Assembly: GCA_028274465.1 (NCBI GenBank)
Contig: JAHHQI010000245.1
Coordinates: 1-64,000, forward strand
Source of the DNA: Plantago ovata
Taxonomy: Eukaryota > Streptophyta > Magnoliopsida > Lamiales > Plantaginaceae
Direction: 5' to 3'
Length of the DNA stretch: 64,000 nt
The notes beneath the pieces were generated by a model. It saw only the letters and a list, made by a program, of their open reading frames with translations. It searched no databases and was not told the DNA's origin. This document shows, piece by piece, positions 19,805 to 32,200 of the stretch (positions are counted from its first letter, which is position 1; each line of letters opens with the position of its first letter). A program made the translations under genes and the position numbers.

Positions 19805-22800
19805 TTAAGAAACTGACTTCCCATATACATATATACTGCATCTAACATATACCAACATACCCTCTGCTCCTTCTCTTGCGGATAAGTCCACATACTGATC
19901 TTCATGAAGACGTATGACTTCTTCTGTACCATGTACTGGTTCCTTTGCTTGTTCATCAACACCATCTTCTTGGTAAGAGTTGGTGATTGAATCCTCCTGC
20001 TCTAGGAAGTCCACTCTAGCACGTGGATGTATAGATACAACAGCTACCCATTCTGGTTGACCTCTTCTATAGCTTGGATAGGGAATATACACCACTTGGC
20101 GTGCTTGAGTAGCCAAGATAAATGATTCATACCCCCTGTACTTACTCTTCAAGTTGATGTCCACCAATTGGTATTTCGCATTAATCTTCGTACCAGTTGC
20201 AGATGGATCATACCAATCAACCTGAAACAGACGTGTCCTCTTCATTGGCACTCCGGGATTCAAGTCTCACCACACGCTTGAGTTTCCCATAGAACTCATA
20301 TGTCTCACTCCATCCTAGCTCTCTCCCGGCCACAGACACTCCAAAGTTGTGTGTACTCATGGCCTTATTACCGGAATCAATCGTGTGAAACCTAAGCCCA
20401 TTGACAATGTAGCCAGAAAAGGTTGATACCTTTCTGCTAACTGGCCCTTCTTCTAGAGCATGTATGTATGGGTTGTTCACTCAGTTGGCAGGATCTCGCA
20501 TATGACCACGGAACCAAGGAGGGAATTCCTCATGCACCATTTCATCAAACATATGAGCTATGGTGTCATCCGCTATAATTGGGTTCTCTTCCAAACATTT
20601 CTCCGAGAATTGGCTACATGTGGACGGGTTAGATCATGAAACTTAACACTATATATATTATATTTGGAATAGAATTTTATAATTAAAGAATTGAAAACCC
20701 AGGAACTAACCGCATGAATTCCTGCATATATGGATCAACTTCATGACAATTGTTCAGTACCCAATAATGTGTTGCGTTTAACTCTTTAGGTTCCAACCAT
20801 ATACTGTTTTCCTCACCCAAAGGTCTCCCTGAGACCCTGAAAATGTAAAATGAAACATTATCATCCTCTCCGACAGCATATGTGTCTGCGTTTCTAGCAA
20901 ACGGATTTGTCCGTGTGCGTATGCCATCATCAAAGAAATAGGAGCAGAAGATTTCAATTTCCTCTCTCAAGTAGGCATTGGCCATGGAACCCTCAGTCTT
21001 GCCTTTATTCTTCACAAACCTCTTCAATTTCTCCAAGTACCTGTAATTAATACACCTTTAATATAAAACATTGATGAAAGTTATGATGTAATTTTGAAGT
21101 GGGTGATTGCAAATAACTCACCTCTCAAATGGATACATCCATCTGTATTGGACAGGTCCAGCAAGAAAAGCTTGAGCTAGGAGGTGAACCGACAAGTGCT
21201 CCATAGAATCAAAGAAGCTAGGTGAAAAGATACGCTCTAGCTTGCACATAATCACGGGTATGTTGCTCTCAAGCTCTTCTAAGACATCTTTGCGAACAAC
21301 CCTCGTGCATAACCTCTTGAAGAATAAGCTCAGCTCAGTAAGGACGGCCCAAACTGGTGTGGGCAACAGATGTCTAAAAGCAATGGGAACTAGGCGCTCC
21401 ATGAACACATGACAATCATGACTCTTCATCCCATACATTTTTGTCTTGTTCATATCCACACACCTCCCCAATTTCGAAGCATAACCATAAGGGAAATTAA
21501 TCGTCTTCACCCATTCAAATAGTCTATCCCTACCATCCTTGTCAATTGTGTAGGATGCTCTCGGCCACTTACCATCAGAGGTCTTATTGGTCAACTCCGG
21601 CCTTTTACACCATTGAATCAAATCCAACCTAGATTTTTCAGTATCCTTGGTCTTCCCAAGAATGACACAAATGGTGTTGAAGACGTTCTCAAACACGTTC
21701 TTCTCAACATGCATGAAATCTAGATTGTGGCGTATAAGTAGCGTAGGCCAATAAGACAAATCCCAGAAGATGCTCCTCTTCTTCCATCCACAAGTGTTGC
21801 TGATCCCAGTGTTGTGCTTCTAACACCCTAATTCAGTAACTTTCATCAGACCAAGCCTGTTAATCTCCGCTAGGATTTGATGCCCTTAGCTTTTCAGGGG
21901 GGCCTTTGGTCACAACCTCATTCTTCTTGAAATCTGATCTATTCCTTCTATAAGCATGCTCTGGATCTAGAAACCTCCTATGATAGTCAAACCAAGACTC
22001 CTTGCTGCTATCCGTCAATCTAAAAGCATCAGTGTCCTCCAAACAATATGGACAAGCATGTTTCCCAGATGTCTTCCTTCCAGAAAGCATTGAGTACGCA
22101 GGAAAATCACTGACGGTCCATAGAAGTGTTGCTCTCAACCTGAAGTTCTTCTTTTTGGACACATCATATGTTGGGATACCATGCTCCCACAACTCTAGTA
22201 GCTCCTTAATAAGGGGCTATAGGAAGACATCTATCTTCTGACTTGGATCGTCTGGCCCTGGCACCAATACATACAAGAACATGAATGGTGACTTCATGCA
22301 ATCACCGGGGGGAGATTATAAGGTGTGAGCATCACTGACCAACAAGAGTATTTCTGTTCACTTCCGAACGGGTTGAAGCCATCCGTGCAAAGACCCAATT
22401 GCACATTTCTAGGCTCTTTAGCGAAACTCCTGTGGACTCTGTCAAACTCTTTCCATGCCATTGAATCTGCTGAATGATCCATTCTTCCAACCTCATTTGG
22501 AACCACTCTCTGGGTAATAAATGATATTGACTCAGACAGATGGCAAGAGGCCATGGAATTGGAAATAGACTTCATGTACTTGAACCAAGTTTGGAGCTTG
22601 GTAGACTTGCCCCAAGGGGTTAGACCTATTGGGTGCAAATGGGTCTTTAAACGAAAGACAGATGCCGATGGCAAGGTACAAACGCACAAGGCTAGACTTG
22701 TGGCGAAGGGCTACACACAAAGGTATGGCACCGATTACGATGAAAATTTTTCACCGGTAGCAAAGTTGAAGTCTATTCGAATTCTACTTGCGATAGTTGC

Positions 22801-23802
22801 CTACTATGATTATGAGATCTGACAGATGGATGTAAAGACTACCTTCCTCAATGGCAACCTTGAGGAAGAGGTCTATATGGTACATCCGGAAGGTTTTATT
22901 AGTAAAACCAGGCCAACTGCTGCATGCAAATTACAGAGATCCATCTATGGGCTAAAGCAAGCGTCTAGGAGCTGGAATATGCGCTTTGACGAAGCTGTCA
23001 AATCGTTTGACTTCGTCAGAAGCGTAGAAGATCCCTGTGTCTACACTAGGCACAGCGACAAGGGAGTCATTTTCATGATCATTTATGTTGATGACATTTT
23101 GATCATGGGAAACAATGTCTCTATGCTAGAAGAGGCTAAAGTTTGGTTATCAAGTACCTTCTCAATGAAGGACTTGGGTGAAACGAACTACATCCTAGGG
23201 ATAAAGATCTATAGAGATAGGTCCAAGAGGATGTTAGGATTGACACAATCCACCTACATCGACAAAATACTGAAGCGCTATAAGATGGACGACTCAGAGA
23301 GAGGCTTTCTCCCAGCTAGGCATGGGATCGTGCTATCAGTTAAGGATAGTCCTAAAACTGATGAAGAAAGAAAGGCAATGAGTCGTGTGCCCTATGCTTC
23401 GGCAGTAGGGTCTATTATGTATGCAATGAATTGCACAAGGCCAGATGTGGCATATGCGCTCAGTGTCACTTGTCGACACCAACAGAATCCAGGAGTACCT
23501 CACTGGACTGCTGTAAAGAACATTCTTAAGTATTTGACGGACTAAGGAAATGTTCTTGGTGTTTCGTGGAGAACCAGAATTAAAGATGTTTGGTTATGTC
23601 GACGCTGGATTTGAATCAGATCCTGATGACTTAAGTCACAGACAGGATACGTATTCAAATTCAACGGACGAGCTATCTGTTGGAAGAGTTCTAAGCAAGC
23701 CACGATTGCTGACTCAGCCATAGAAGCCGAGTACATTGCTGCATCAGAAGCATCGAAAGAAGCTGTTTGGATTTCAGAGTCCTTGAAGGAATTGAGGGTT
23801 GT

Positions 23803-24227
23803 TGATGAACGCGCTGGTGTCGTGTTCCAACGCGAACGGATCAAATAAATTTGTAATTAGCCAAAGGCAATCCACAACTACAACGAAAACCGTAGTGTAG
23901 CAATAGAATGACTCGAGTGTCGTTCTCTCAGGACTATAACTAGCTTTATCTATTTAATAAGAGAATATAAAACAACAGACAGATAGCAATAGGGGGTTTC
24001 TAGCAGATAATGGAGATTGGTGATAGTATGGTCCTTCTTAACATAACGGGTCGATAATCATGCATAAATTCCTCGGTCTTGCATAGAGATCTTTGAATCA
24101 ATCTAGTGTCCTGTTGCAAATATTAAGCACTACGAAGATAATTGGTCTGACAAGTCAATCACGATTGTCCTAATGTGTTCCGTAATTATTCAACACTACG
24201 AAGATAATTGGTCTGATGGTCGACAAG
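23803..24227 (-). repeat. 3' LTR of the Athila-like element, outer part
   Basis: Begins TGATGAACGCG and matches 38895 onward almost base for base until the Tekay element starts at 24228. Confidence 0.88.
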
Positions 24228-26832
24228 TGTAACACCCCGTTTTTTTAATTATTTTATTTAATTATTTAATTATTATTTTATTATTTAATTATTTATTTTA
24301 GTTAATTAATTATCAGAGTAAATTATTTATTCGATAATTATTTAATTAATTTCACGTAAGTTAGTTCGTTTCGTTCGTTTGGATCAAGCTGGACTTTCTG
24401 ATCTGTTTAGCCCTATCGTTTGGCCCAATTCCTAGCCCGGTCAAAAGGCCTGTTGACCAGCCCATTGCTAACCCTAACCCGAGTCAGATTGTATTCTCCT
24501 TTCCCTCACTTCCCAGCCGTCAAACACCATAAGTAAGAAAGAAAGAAAAAAGAGAAGAAAGAAGAGAGAAGGAAAAGAAAGAGAGAAAAGAGAGAGTTGC
24601 ACGTTGCTGCTGCTGCCGCGCCGTCTGCCGCCTTGCTTCTCCGATCACCGCCGCCGTACGTCGCCTCCGTCTGATCCAGTCGCCGCCGCCGCGTTCACCT
24701 TGCCGCCGAGACGCTCTGCTCTATTCTGTTGATTGCCGTGCGTGCCTTGTCGATCGATCCGTCTGTCCCCGTGTCTCCGCGGTGCCTGCCTGTTCGCCGT
24801 CCGCTCTGTCCCGTGTCGCTGCCGCTCTTTCCCCGTGCCGCTGTTCGATATCTTTTGCTGCGCCGCCGGTGTTCTGTTCCGTTCGTCACCGCGATCTGCT
24901 CCGATCCGCCGGTTAATTGATCCGATCCGCGCCGATTCTTGCCGCCGCTCGCTTCTGTTTGTCTGTCGTCCGACCCACGTCGCCCGTACGCCGCGCCGCC
25001 TGACCGTTTTGCCGCCGCCGTTCGATCGATCCCGTCCGCCGCCGATCCTTTCTGTTTCGATCGGTAAGAGATCTCGGTTCCTTCTGATATTTCCGTTTCG
25101 AATTCGATTTTGGTTACGAATTCAATTTGAATCTCGGTTTTAATTTTCCTTTCTTCTTAATTCTTTACCCTTTATTTCGATTCGAAGGTAAATCTCGTTT
25201 CCCTTGTTTCGGAACTCGTATTCTCGTATTCTATTTGGACTATTTTACCCTTGATCGATCTGACCTTGTTATTTGATTCGAACCGAGAACCGGGACTTAG
25301 GTTGTTAGATTTTAGTTACTGTTTGTTGGACTGGTGAACTGATTGACCTCGTATGTTGACTTTGTTTTCCTTTTGACCTCGAAAGGACTATTTTGGACCT
25401 TGTTGTTACTGTTTTGGAACTTTGTGTACTGATTTGGGAAACCTAAAAACCTAAAGGACCTTTTTGCAATTTTACCTTTGACCGTAGTTGACTGACAGTA
25501 AGCTTTTCTCGTAAACCTTTGTATTCTGTGAGGACTGTTAAGTGTTTGGAAAACTACTGGTTTGTTTGTACTGTCTGTTTTTGAAAAAGGGTTATTTAGC
25601 AATTTACCACTGAGGGTATTTTGGTAAATTCCAGAATCTGAAAACCGAAAGAGTTTCTGAAAATGTTTCAAACTCAGTTTCTGTTTTTGTAAGTTAGTAT
25701 TGACTTGAATTGCTAGCCTAGTTGGTTAGGTCCTTGCTTGACTAACTTAGAGGTCCCGAGTTCGAACCCCGTCTTTACCATTCCTTTTTCAACCTTTTTC
25801 CTTCCGTCCGTTCGACTTCTAAAATGTGTTTAGTACTTTCTTGTTAGGTTCTCCTTTATTCGTTAACCCGTAAAAGATCGTTACTCGTTGAAAGTCTTTT
25901 GCTCGCAAGTTAAGGTGAGTGTTCACCCCTAAACCTATTATTTGCGAAAAACTGGAAGGATATGTGACAACTTGTACTATTACTTATACTGTTTTACTGT
26001 ATGCTTCCGCGTAAAAGTATAAGTCCTAAGTATGACTTTTTACATTTCTGTTTATTGCTACTCTGTTCAGGACTGACCTTTCTGCAGGAACACCTCTCGG
26101 TGTTAATTATCTGTATCTGTTGTTCTGTATCTGTTCTGTTTCTGTGTGACCGGTCGATTAGGTTGTGATTAGGTAGGCTTGGGTAGTAGAGGACTATCGG
26201 GTTTGCTTGATTATGGCCTAGTCTATTCCCTTTTAGGCGCGAGGCAGAAGTCGTTGAGGTCTATTAGGGTCGTAGGATCTGTTTCCCCAAAGTACACGGG
26301 GGTTTCTGTTTCTGTCCGGAGTTGTGCACCCTCTGGAGGGAGTTATAAGGGCATTCTAGGAGTAGGAGCAATAAGGCGGGCTGCACCAACGGTCTACAAC
26401 GTGTTTCTTCTGTTAATCTGTTATATGTGTGTTCTGTTCTGTTTGCTCGTTTTTGAAAAGGATTTTGATTTTAAAACTGTTTACTTTCTGTTTTTAACTT
26501 AGAACCTCACTGGGATCCTTTATCTCACACTCTTTTGTTTTCAAAATTCCTTCCTTCTAGATACTGCTGAGGATGTTCGCGAGTAGGATGCCAGCGACTG
26601 AGAGAAGGGTCTGGGGTGTCATGGGTTTCTTTTCCAAAATAAGAAGATAAACTTTTACTGTCTTCATTCGTTGTTTCATTTGAACTTGAGTTGTCATTGG
26701 ATATTTGTTTGTTTCTGTTAGCACTATGCGCATCAAAGTTTATTTTGGCATTAATTGCCGACCGTTGCTATTAAAGTATTTGGATTTACTTTTCAAGAAA
26801 TTATTTTTGTTTTCAAAACTGGTACCGTTACA
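24228..26832 (+). repeat. 5' LTR of the Tekay element
   Basis: The 2605-bp LTR opens with an AT-rich TTAATTATTT repeat (24245-24355). It has a GC-rich, GCCGCC-dense block (about 24600-25060), a tRNA-like A-box/B-box segment (25714-25780) and ends in GGTACCGTTACA. It aligns throughout with 32474-35099, with scattered substitutions and small indels. Confidence 0.9.
25714..25780 (+). promoter_or_regulatory. tRNA-like A-box/B-box segment in the Tekay 5' LTR
   Basis: TAGCCTAGTTGG (25714-25725) fits the pol III A-box and GAGTTCGAACC (25758-25768) fits the B-box, with 32 bases between them. TTTACCA follows 12 bases on. I cannot fold a full tRNA cloverleaf, so it is not called a tRNA gene. Confidence 0.55.
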
Positions 26833-26833
26833 G

Positions 26834-26846
26834 TTGGTATCAGAGC
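26834..26846 (+). other. Primer-binding site of the Tekay element
   Basis: TTGGTATCAGAGC one base after the LTR end is an exact initiator tRNA-Met type PBS. Confidence 0.88.
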
Positions 26847-27107
26847 TTGAGTTCAAACTCGAGCTTGCTAGGATAGGATCTTTTGACCTTTGGGGTGTGT
26901 GTGAGGGTCCGAGTCGCTGGTTAGGTCTTGTATTTTCTGTTGCTTTTCTGATTCGAGTCTTACGTACTAACCTTGAACCGTTTCTTCATCTTCTCTGTTC
27001 TGTTTCTGACGACCTCTGACCCGTTCTGAAGCTGTTGACCTTCCGTGGTTGTTTTGATTCTGACGTAGTTATTAACTAGTTAAATACGCGTGTGCTTACA
27101 GATAGGT

Positions 27108-27552
27108 ATGAGTTCTGAGAAGAAGGTTATTCGTTACCGCCTAGTCGAAGGAGAGTTTAACCCGTATACCTCCGTTCCTGTTGTTGGCGTTTACCCTGGA
27201 TTCGTGATGGATAGGGTCGTACATGAACGTGATCACTACTGGCTGGAGAACTTTAAGCTTCGATATGAGATAGCAACGAAGGAAGCGGAGATCGGATTTC
27301 TTAAGACGGCTTTATGCGCCGCAAAGGAGCACTCTGGCTTTGTTTCGTTAACCGCGTCCAACGTTGGCATCAGGAATCGCAGGAGGAAGGCTCGGAGGAC
27401 GTTCCCCGAGGGTTGCGGACCATCACGTAGAGGAAAGAGTGAAGACGAAGAAGAATCCGAAGAAGATCCCGAGGAGGACCCCTCTGAGAAGAAGGAGGAG
27501 ACGCTCACGTGCCCGAATGACGTTCGAGGATGATAGCGAGGACGCTTATTAG
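27108..27552 (+). CDS. Small leader ORF upstream of gag in the Tekay element
   Basis: An ORF starting MSSEKKVIRYRLVEGEF lies between the PBS and gag and runs 141 codons to 27533. It has about 70 ordered-looking residues (VYPGFVMDRVVHERDHYW, a helix-like LRYEIATKEAEIGFLKTAL), then a basic RNRRRKARR and an acidic tail. A second frame (to 27552) gives an alternative Arg-rich tail ending DDSEDAY, so a frameshift may have altered the C-terminus. I do not recognise the family. Extra ORFs before gag are known in some plant gypsy elements. The ATG follows a TGTGCTTACAG that resembles a 3' splice site. Confidence 0.45.
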
Positions 27553-27916
27553 GATAGATGCCTTTTCGAGCTCGTACCGAACTTCTTTGTTTTTGCCAAG
27601 CGAGTTTTTTAGTTCAGCCGACTGAGACTGTTTATGCTTTTCCGTTTACTTGACTCTGTGGTTTTCTGTTTTCTCGCTATGACGAGTAGAGACCGGTTTT
27701 CTTTTGTTTATTTGCATGCTTGGCTGTTTTAAGACTTCAATGTTTTCTTGTTTTTGCGTTTTGTTTTAAAGTTCAAGGCATGTTTTCTTCTTCACTGCTC
27801 AGTTTATACCTGTTGTAGAAGATTAAGTACTGGCCTTAGTTCTTTGTTTTCTGCTCTTTTCTAAGTTAGCGATTCGAGGTTGTTAAATCAACTGCTAAGT
27901 AGTTCCCTTTGTTAGA
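27553..27916. other. Untranslated interval between the leader ORF and gag
   Basis: T-rich sequence with no supported ORF. Confidence 0.5.
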
Positions 27917-28882
27917 ATGAGTCGCAGAAACACTCGTGGTGCCAGCAGCAATGGAAGTGGAGACGATCAGCATGCTGAAAATGGAGACCAAGTGGACCGT
28001 ATCATCACTGCTTTGGGGAATTTCAGCGAAACCATTCGCCGCGCTGGAGCACCAGCACCACCTGTTCAGCCAGCTCCTCCGCCACCACCACCGATCCAGA
28101 CCATCGATCAAGCTGCAGAACGATTCACTCGATTCCATCCTGAGAGGTTCGAGGGAACACCAGATGCCCGTAAGGCTGAGCTTTGGATCGAAGGTATGGA
28201 GAACCTATTCTCGATCCTGCACTATCCGGACGAGAGGAAGATCGAGCTTGCTGCTTTCCAGTTCGTGGGAGCCGCTAGGAACTGGTGGAGAACCGTGAAT
28301 GCGAGATGGAGGCAGGAGGGAGTTGCTCGTACCTGGGAGAATTTCACCAAGGACTTCATGGACAAGTACGTGCCTCGCCTGGTTCGCGAGAACCGGAGAG
28401 ATGAATTTCAAGCTTTGGTGCAAGGGAACATGGATGTTGCCGACTATGATTCAGAGTTTACCCGGCTACTGAAGTACGTGCCGCATTTCCAGGACGATAA
28501 ACGAGAGAAGGTTCGTCACTTTGTGGAGGGTCTCAACTCTGAGATCCGGTACAATTTGTTAGGGACCAACATGCCGACCTATCTCAAGGCTGTCGAACTC
28601 GCCTCCGAGGTAGAAAGTGGTCTCAAGGAGATCAAGATGGCTGATAAGCCATACTCTAGCAAAAGGAACTACTCTAGTTCTTCTGGGAGCCATGGAGGAG
28701 GAAGCCAATCTGGATATAAGAGGGAGAATCGAGGTGGATATCAATCTGGATATCAGGCACCGCCGGCGAAGTATTCCCGTACTCAGCATGACAACCGTTC
28801 TCGCAACGCTACTGGAGGGTCTGGGCAGTCATCCCAGGGAAGGAAGAACTGCAACTACTGTTGGAGGAGTCAACCACGATGA
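27917..28882 (+). CDS. gag: Gag of the Tekay chromovirus
   Basis: The 321-codon ORF starts MSRRNTRGASSNGSGDD. After a Pro-rich stretch (residues 44-60) it holds the Retrotrans_gag domain, including IELAAFQFVGAARNWW, TWENFTKDFMDKYVP and KREKVRHFVEGLNSEIRYN. A Ser/Gly/Tyr/Arg-rich linker leads to a zinc-knuckle region, where the frame is lost at about 28860 just after CNYC; the rest of the knuckles continue in another frame. Gag assembles the particle and binds RNA. Apart from this one shift it looks well preserved. Confidence 0.9.
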   Translation: MSRRNTRGASSNGSGDDQHAENGDQVDRIITALGNFSETIRRAGAPAPPVQPAPPPPPPIQTIDQAAERFTRFHPERFEGTPDARKAELWIEGMENLFSILHYPDERKIELAAFQFVGAARNWWRTVNARWRQEGVARTWENFTKDFMDKYVPRLVRENRRDEFQALVQGNMDVADYDSEFTRLLKYVPHFQDDKREKVRHFVEGLNSEIRYNLLGTNMPTYLKAVELASEVESGLKEIKMADKPYSSKRNYSSSSGSHGGGSQSGYKRENRGGYQSGYQAPPAKYSRTQHDNRSRNATGGSGQSSQGRKNCNYCWRSQPR

Positions 28883-29291
28883 ACACAACTGCTGGAAAAG
28901 ACAAGGCTTATGCTTGGCTTGTGGGAGTAAGGATCACAAGATTAGCCACTGTCCGAACCGTCATGCCATTGTCAAGGGAGGAAGGCCAGGAGACTGTGCT
29001 CCGAGAAATGATGGAAAGGGTACTATGGCGAAGCCCCGAGTTTTCAGCATAGGCGGTCATGAAGTTCCTGACACCGCAAATGTGGTTGAAGGTACGCTAC
29101 TGATCGCTCAAACTTCTTCTAAAGCTTTATTTGATCCTGGTGCTACGCATTCATTTATTGCTGAAGTATTTGCTGAGTCACTCGTTTTACCATACAAAGT
29201 ATTACCCTATGCTTTAGAAGTATGTACGCCTTTGGGAGCTAGTTTAATCACTAAGAAGTTCGTCGAGCGATGTGAGATTTCCATCCTATGA
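28860..29291 (+). pseudogene. Gag zinc knuckles and aspartic protease of the Tekay element
   Basis: In the frame after the gag shift the sequence continues GVNHDEHNCWKRQGLCLACG and SKDHKISHC, completing one knuckle and supplying a second. The protease follows with ALFDPGATHSFIAEVF; the usual DSGA/DTGA active-site triad reads DPGA here, a change at the residue after the catalytic Asp. The frame ends at a TGA (29289-29291), directly followed in the same frame by [20 protein letters not shown], so one substitution separates protease from RT. Confidence 0.82.
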
Positions 29292-32200
29292 AGAACTTTC
29301 CCTGCTGACCTTATATTTCTACCTCTATCAACCTACGATGTTATTCTGGGTATGGATTGGCTGTCCGAGCACTACGCGCAACTGGATTGTCGAACCAAGA
29401 TTATATCCCTGGGAAAACCTGGAGAGGAGAAAGTCGTATGGAAAGGAGATAAGAGAAAGGATGAGAAGTTCCTACTGTCTGCCATGGAAGCTAGGAGGCT
29501 GTACGTGAAGGGTGCTACCTGCTTTTTGGCGTATCTGATCAATAAACCCAAAGATCAGCCAAAAATCGAGGAAGTTAGGGTGGTTAAGGAATTCAAGGGT
29601 GTTTTCCCTGAGAAGCTGGATTCCGTACCCCCTGAACGAGAAGTGGAGTTTAGCATTGATCTGGTACCTGGCACTGCACCTATATCGAAGTCACCTTATA
29701 GGATGGCACCTGCTGAGCTTAAGGAGCTGAAGACTCAACTGCAAGATCTGGTGGATAACGGTTTTGTGAGACCTAGTTCGTCACCTTGGGGATCACCGAT
29801 TCTGTTCGTGAAGAAGAAGGATGGTAGTATGAGGATGTGCATCGACTATCGAGGCCTGAATCAAGTCACTGTCAAGAACAAGTACCCCCTGCCCCGTATT
29901 GAGGAACTTTTCGATCAGTTGGAAGGTTCGAAGGTTTACTCAAAGCTTGATCTGCGACAAGGCTATTATCAAGTTAGGGTAAGGGAAGAAGACATACCTA
30001 AGACTGCCCTGAACTCGAGGTATGGTAATTACGAGTTCGTAGTGATGCCGTTTGGCCTTACGAATGCCCCAGCTGTGTTCATGGATTTGATGCACCGAGT
30101 TTTTCAGCCGTATCTGGATCAGTTTGTTGTTGTTTTCATTGACGACATTCTCGTTTACTCAAAATCTGAAGAAGATCATGAGAAACATCTTCGAATTGTC
30201 TTGGAAACTCTTCAGAACAACAAATTGTATGCCAAATTCAGCAAGTGTGAATTTTGGCTAGATAAAGTAGCCTTTTTAGGGCACATTATCTCTGGAAAAG
30301 GTTTGGAGGTTGACCCATCGAAGATTGAGTCGATAGTCAATTGGAAGAGACCTGAATCTGTCACAGAGGTGAGGAGTTTTCTCGGTCTGGCTGTTTACTA
30401 TCGCCGTTTTGTGAAGGATTATTCGAAGATAGCTGGACCCTTGTCCTCTTTAACCGGGAAAAATCCTAAGTTCGTATGGAGTGACAAGTGTGAGGAAAGC
30501 TTCGAGGAGCTGAAGAAGAGACTGACCACTGCCCCTATACTAGCTCTTCCCAAGGGAACCAACGACTTTATAGTCTACATTGATGCTTCAAATGAAGGTT
30601 TGGGTTGTGTGCTGATGCAACGAGAAAAGGTGATCGCATATGCTTCGAGAAAGTTGAAGCCATATGAAAGAAATTACCCAACCCATGATCTTGAGCTAGC
30701 TGCTATAGTCTTTGCTTTGGGAAAGTGGAGACACTATCTTTATGGTCCTGAGTTCACCATCCTCACGGATCATAAGAGCTTGAAGTATGTCTTTACCCAA
30801 AAGGAGTTGAACATGAGACAACGACGATGGATGGAATTTCTGGGCGATTACAATTGTACCATACGATACCATCCTGGTAAGGCCAATGTGGTCGTTGATA
30901 CCTTAAGTCGTAGGGTACACATGTCAAATCTCGAAGTGTCCAAATTGTCTTGTATGTTCGCCAATCTCACTTTGAGGTATGAGCTGGCAGGAAAAATTCT
31001 TGAGGCTCAAGAGCTTGATGAAGAGCTTCAAGATATCAAGGCACATATTACTGAACCTCGCAATGCGAAATTCTCTATCGATGAGAATGGAGCCCTAAGG
31101 TTTCAAGGTAGATTGCGTGTGCCTTCTGATGAGGAGCTTAGACGACTAATTTTGGAGGAAGCTCATAAGTCTAAGTATTCGATGCATCCTGGAGGAAACA
31201 AGATGTACGAGGATTTGAAGAAGGTTTACTGGTGGACCCATATGAAACGAGATGTTGCACAGTTTGTGCAAAGTTGTCTGGTCTGCCAGCAAGTGAAGGC
31301 TGAGCACCAGAAACCGGGAGGTTTACTACAACCACTCGAGATTCCACAGTGGAAATGGGAGATGATCACTATGGACTTTGTGACTGGTCTACCGGTAGCT
31401 AGGGGTGGTTTTGATAGTGTTTGGGTTATTGTCGATAGGTTGACAAAATCGGCACATTTTCTACCTGTTAAAACCACCTACACATCCGAGAAGTTAGCCG
31501 AAGTCTATCGCGACGAGATAATTAGGCTTCATGGTACTCCGGTGAGCATTGTATCGGATAGAGATCCGAAGTTTGTCTCGAGATTTTGGAAGCAAGTACA
31601 TGAAGGCTTAGGTACTAAGTTGAATTTTAGTACCGCAACACATCCGCAGACAGATGGTCAATCCGAAAGGACCATTCAAACTTTAGAAGATCTTCTGAGA
31701 TTGTGTGTGCTAGATCACCAAGGAAGCTGGGCACAACATTTACCATTGGTGGAGTATGCTTATAACAACAGTTATCAAGCATCGATTGGTATGGTACCAT
31801 TTGAAGCACTGTACGGTCGAAAGTGTAGATCACCGCTGTATTGGGATTTGGAGGACCCAGTTTCTACACCAGTAGCTGGAGAGAGGACTCTCAATGAGAT
31901 GATACAAGAAACCTTGGAGAAGGTTAGACTTATCCGAGATCGATTGAGAACTGCTCAAAGTCGACAGAAGAGTTACGCCGATAATCGTAGGCGAGATTTG
32001 GAATTTGAAGTTGGTGATTTTGTCTTTCTCAAGCTATCTCCGAGAAAGGGAATTGTTCGTATGGGTTGTAGAGCTAAACTGAACCCTCGATATGTAGGAC
32101 CATACGAGATCATTGAGAGAGTTGACGTTGTGGCTTATCGGTTGCAACTGCCCACTACTATTACTGGAATTCATAATGTATTCCATGTATCTCAACTGAA

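Noticed and set aside
24733..25143. Long Arg/Pro/Cys-rich open frames in the GC-rich block of the Tekay LTRs (also 32979-33602)
   Set aside because: They are a by-product of GC-rich low-complexity sequence within an LTR; both strands and several frames are open, and no domain is seen.
25714..25780. A functional tRNA gene
   Set aside because: A-box and B-box fit, but I could not form a proper acceptor stem, and the sequence repeats in both LTRs of an element.
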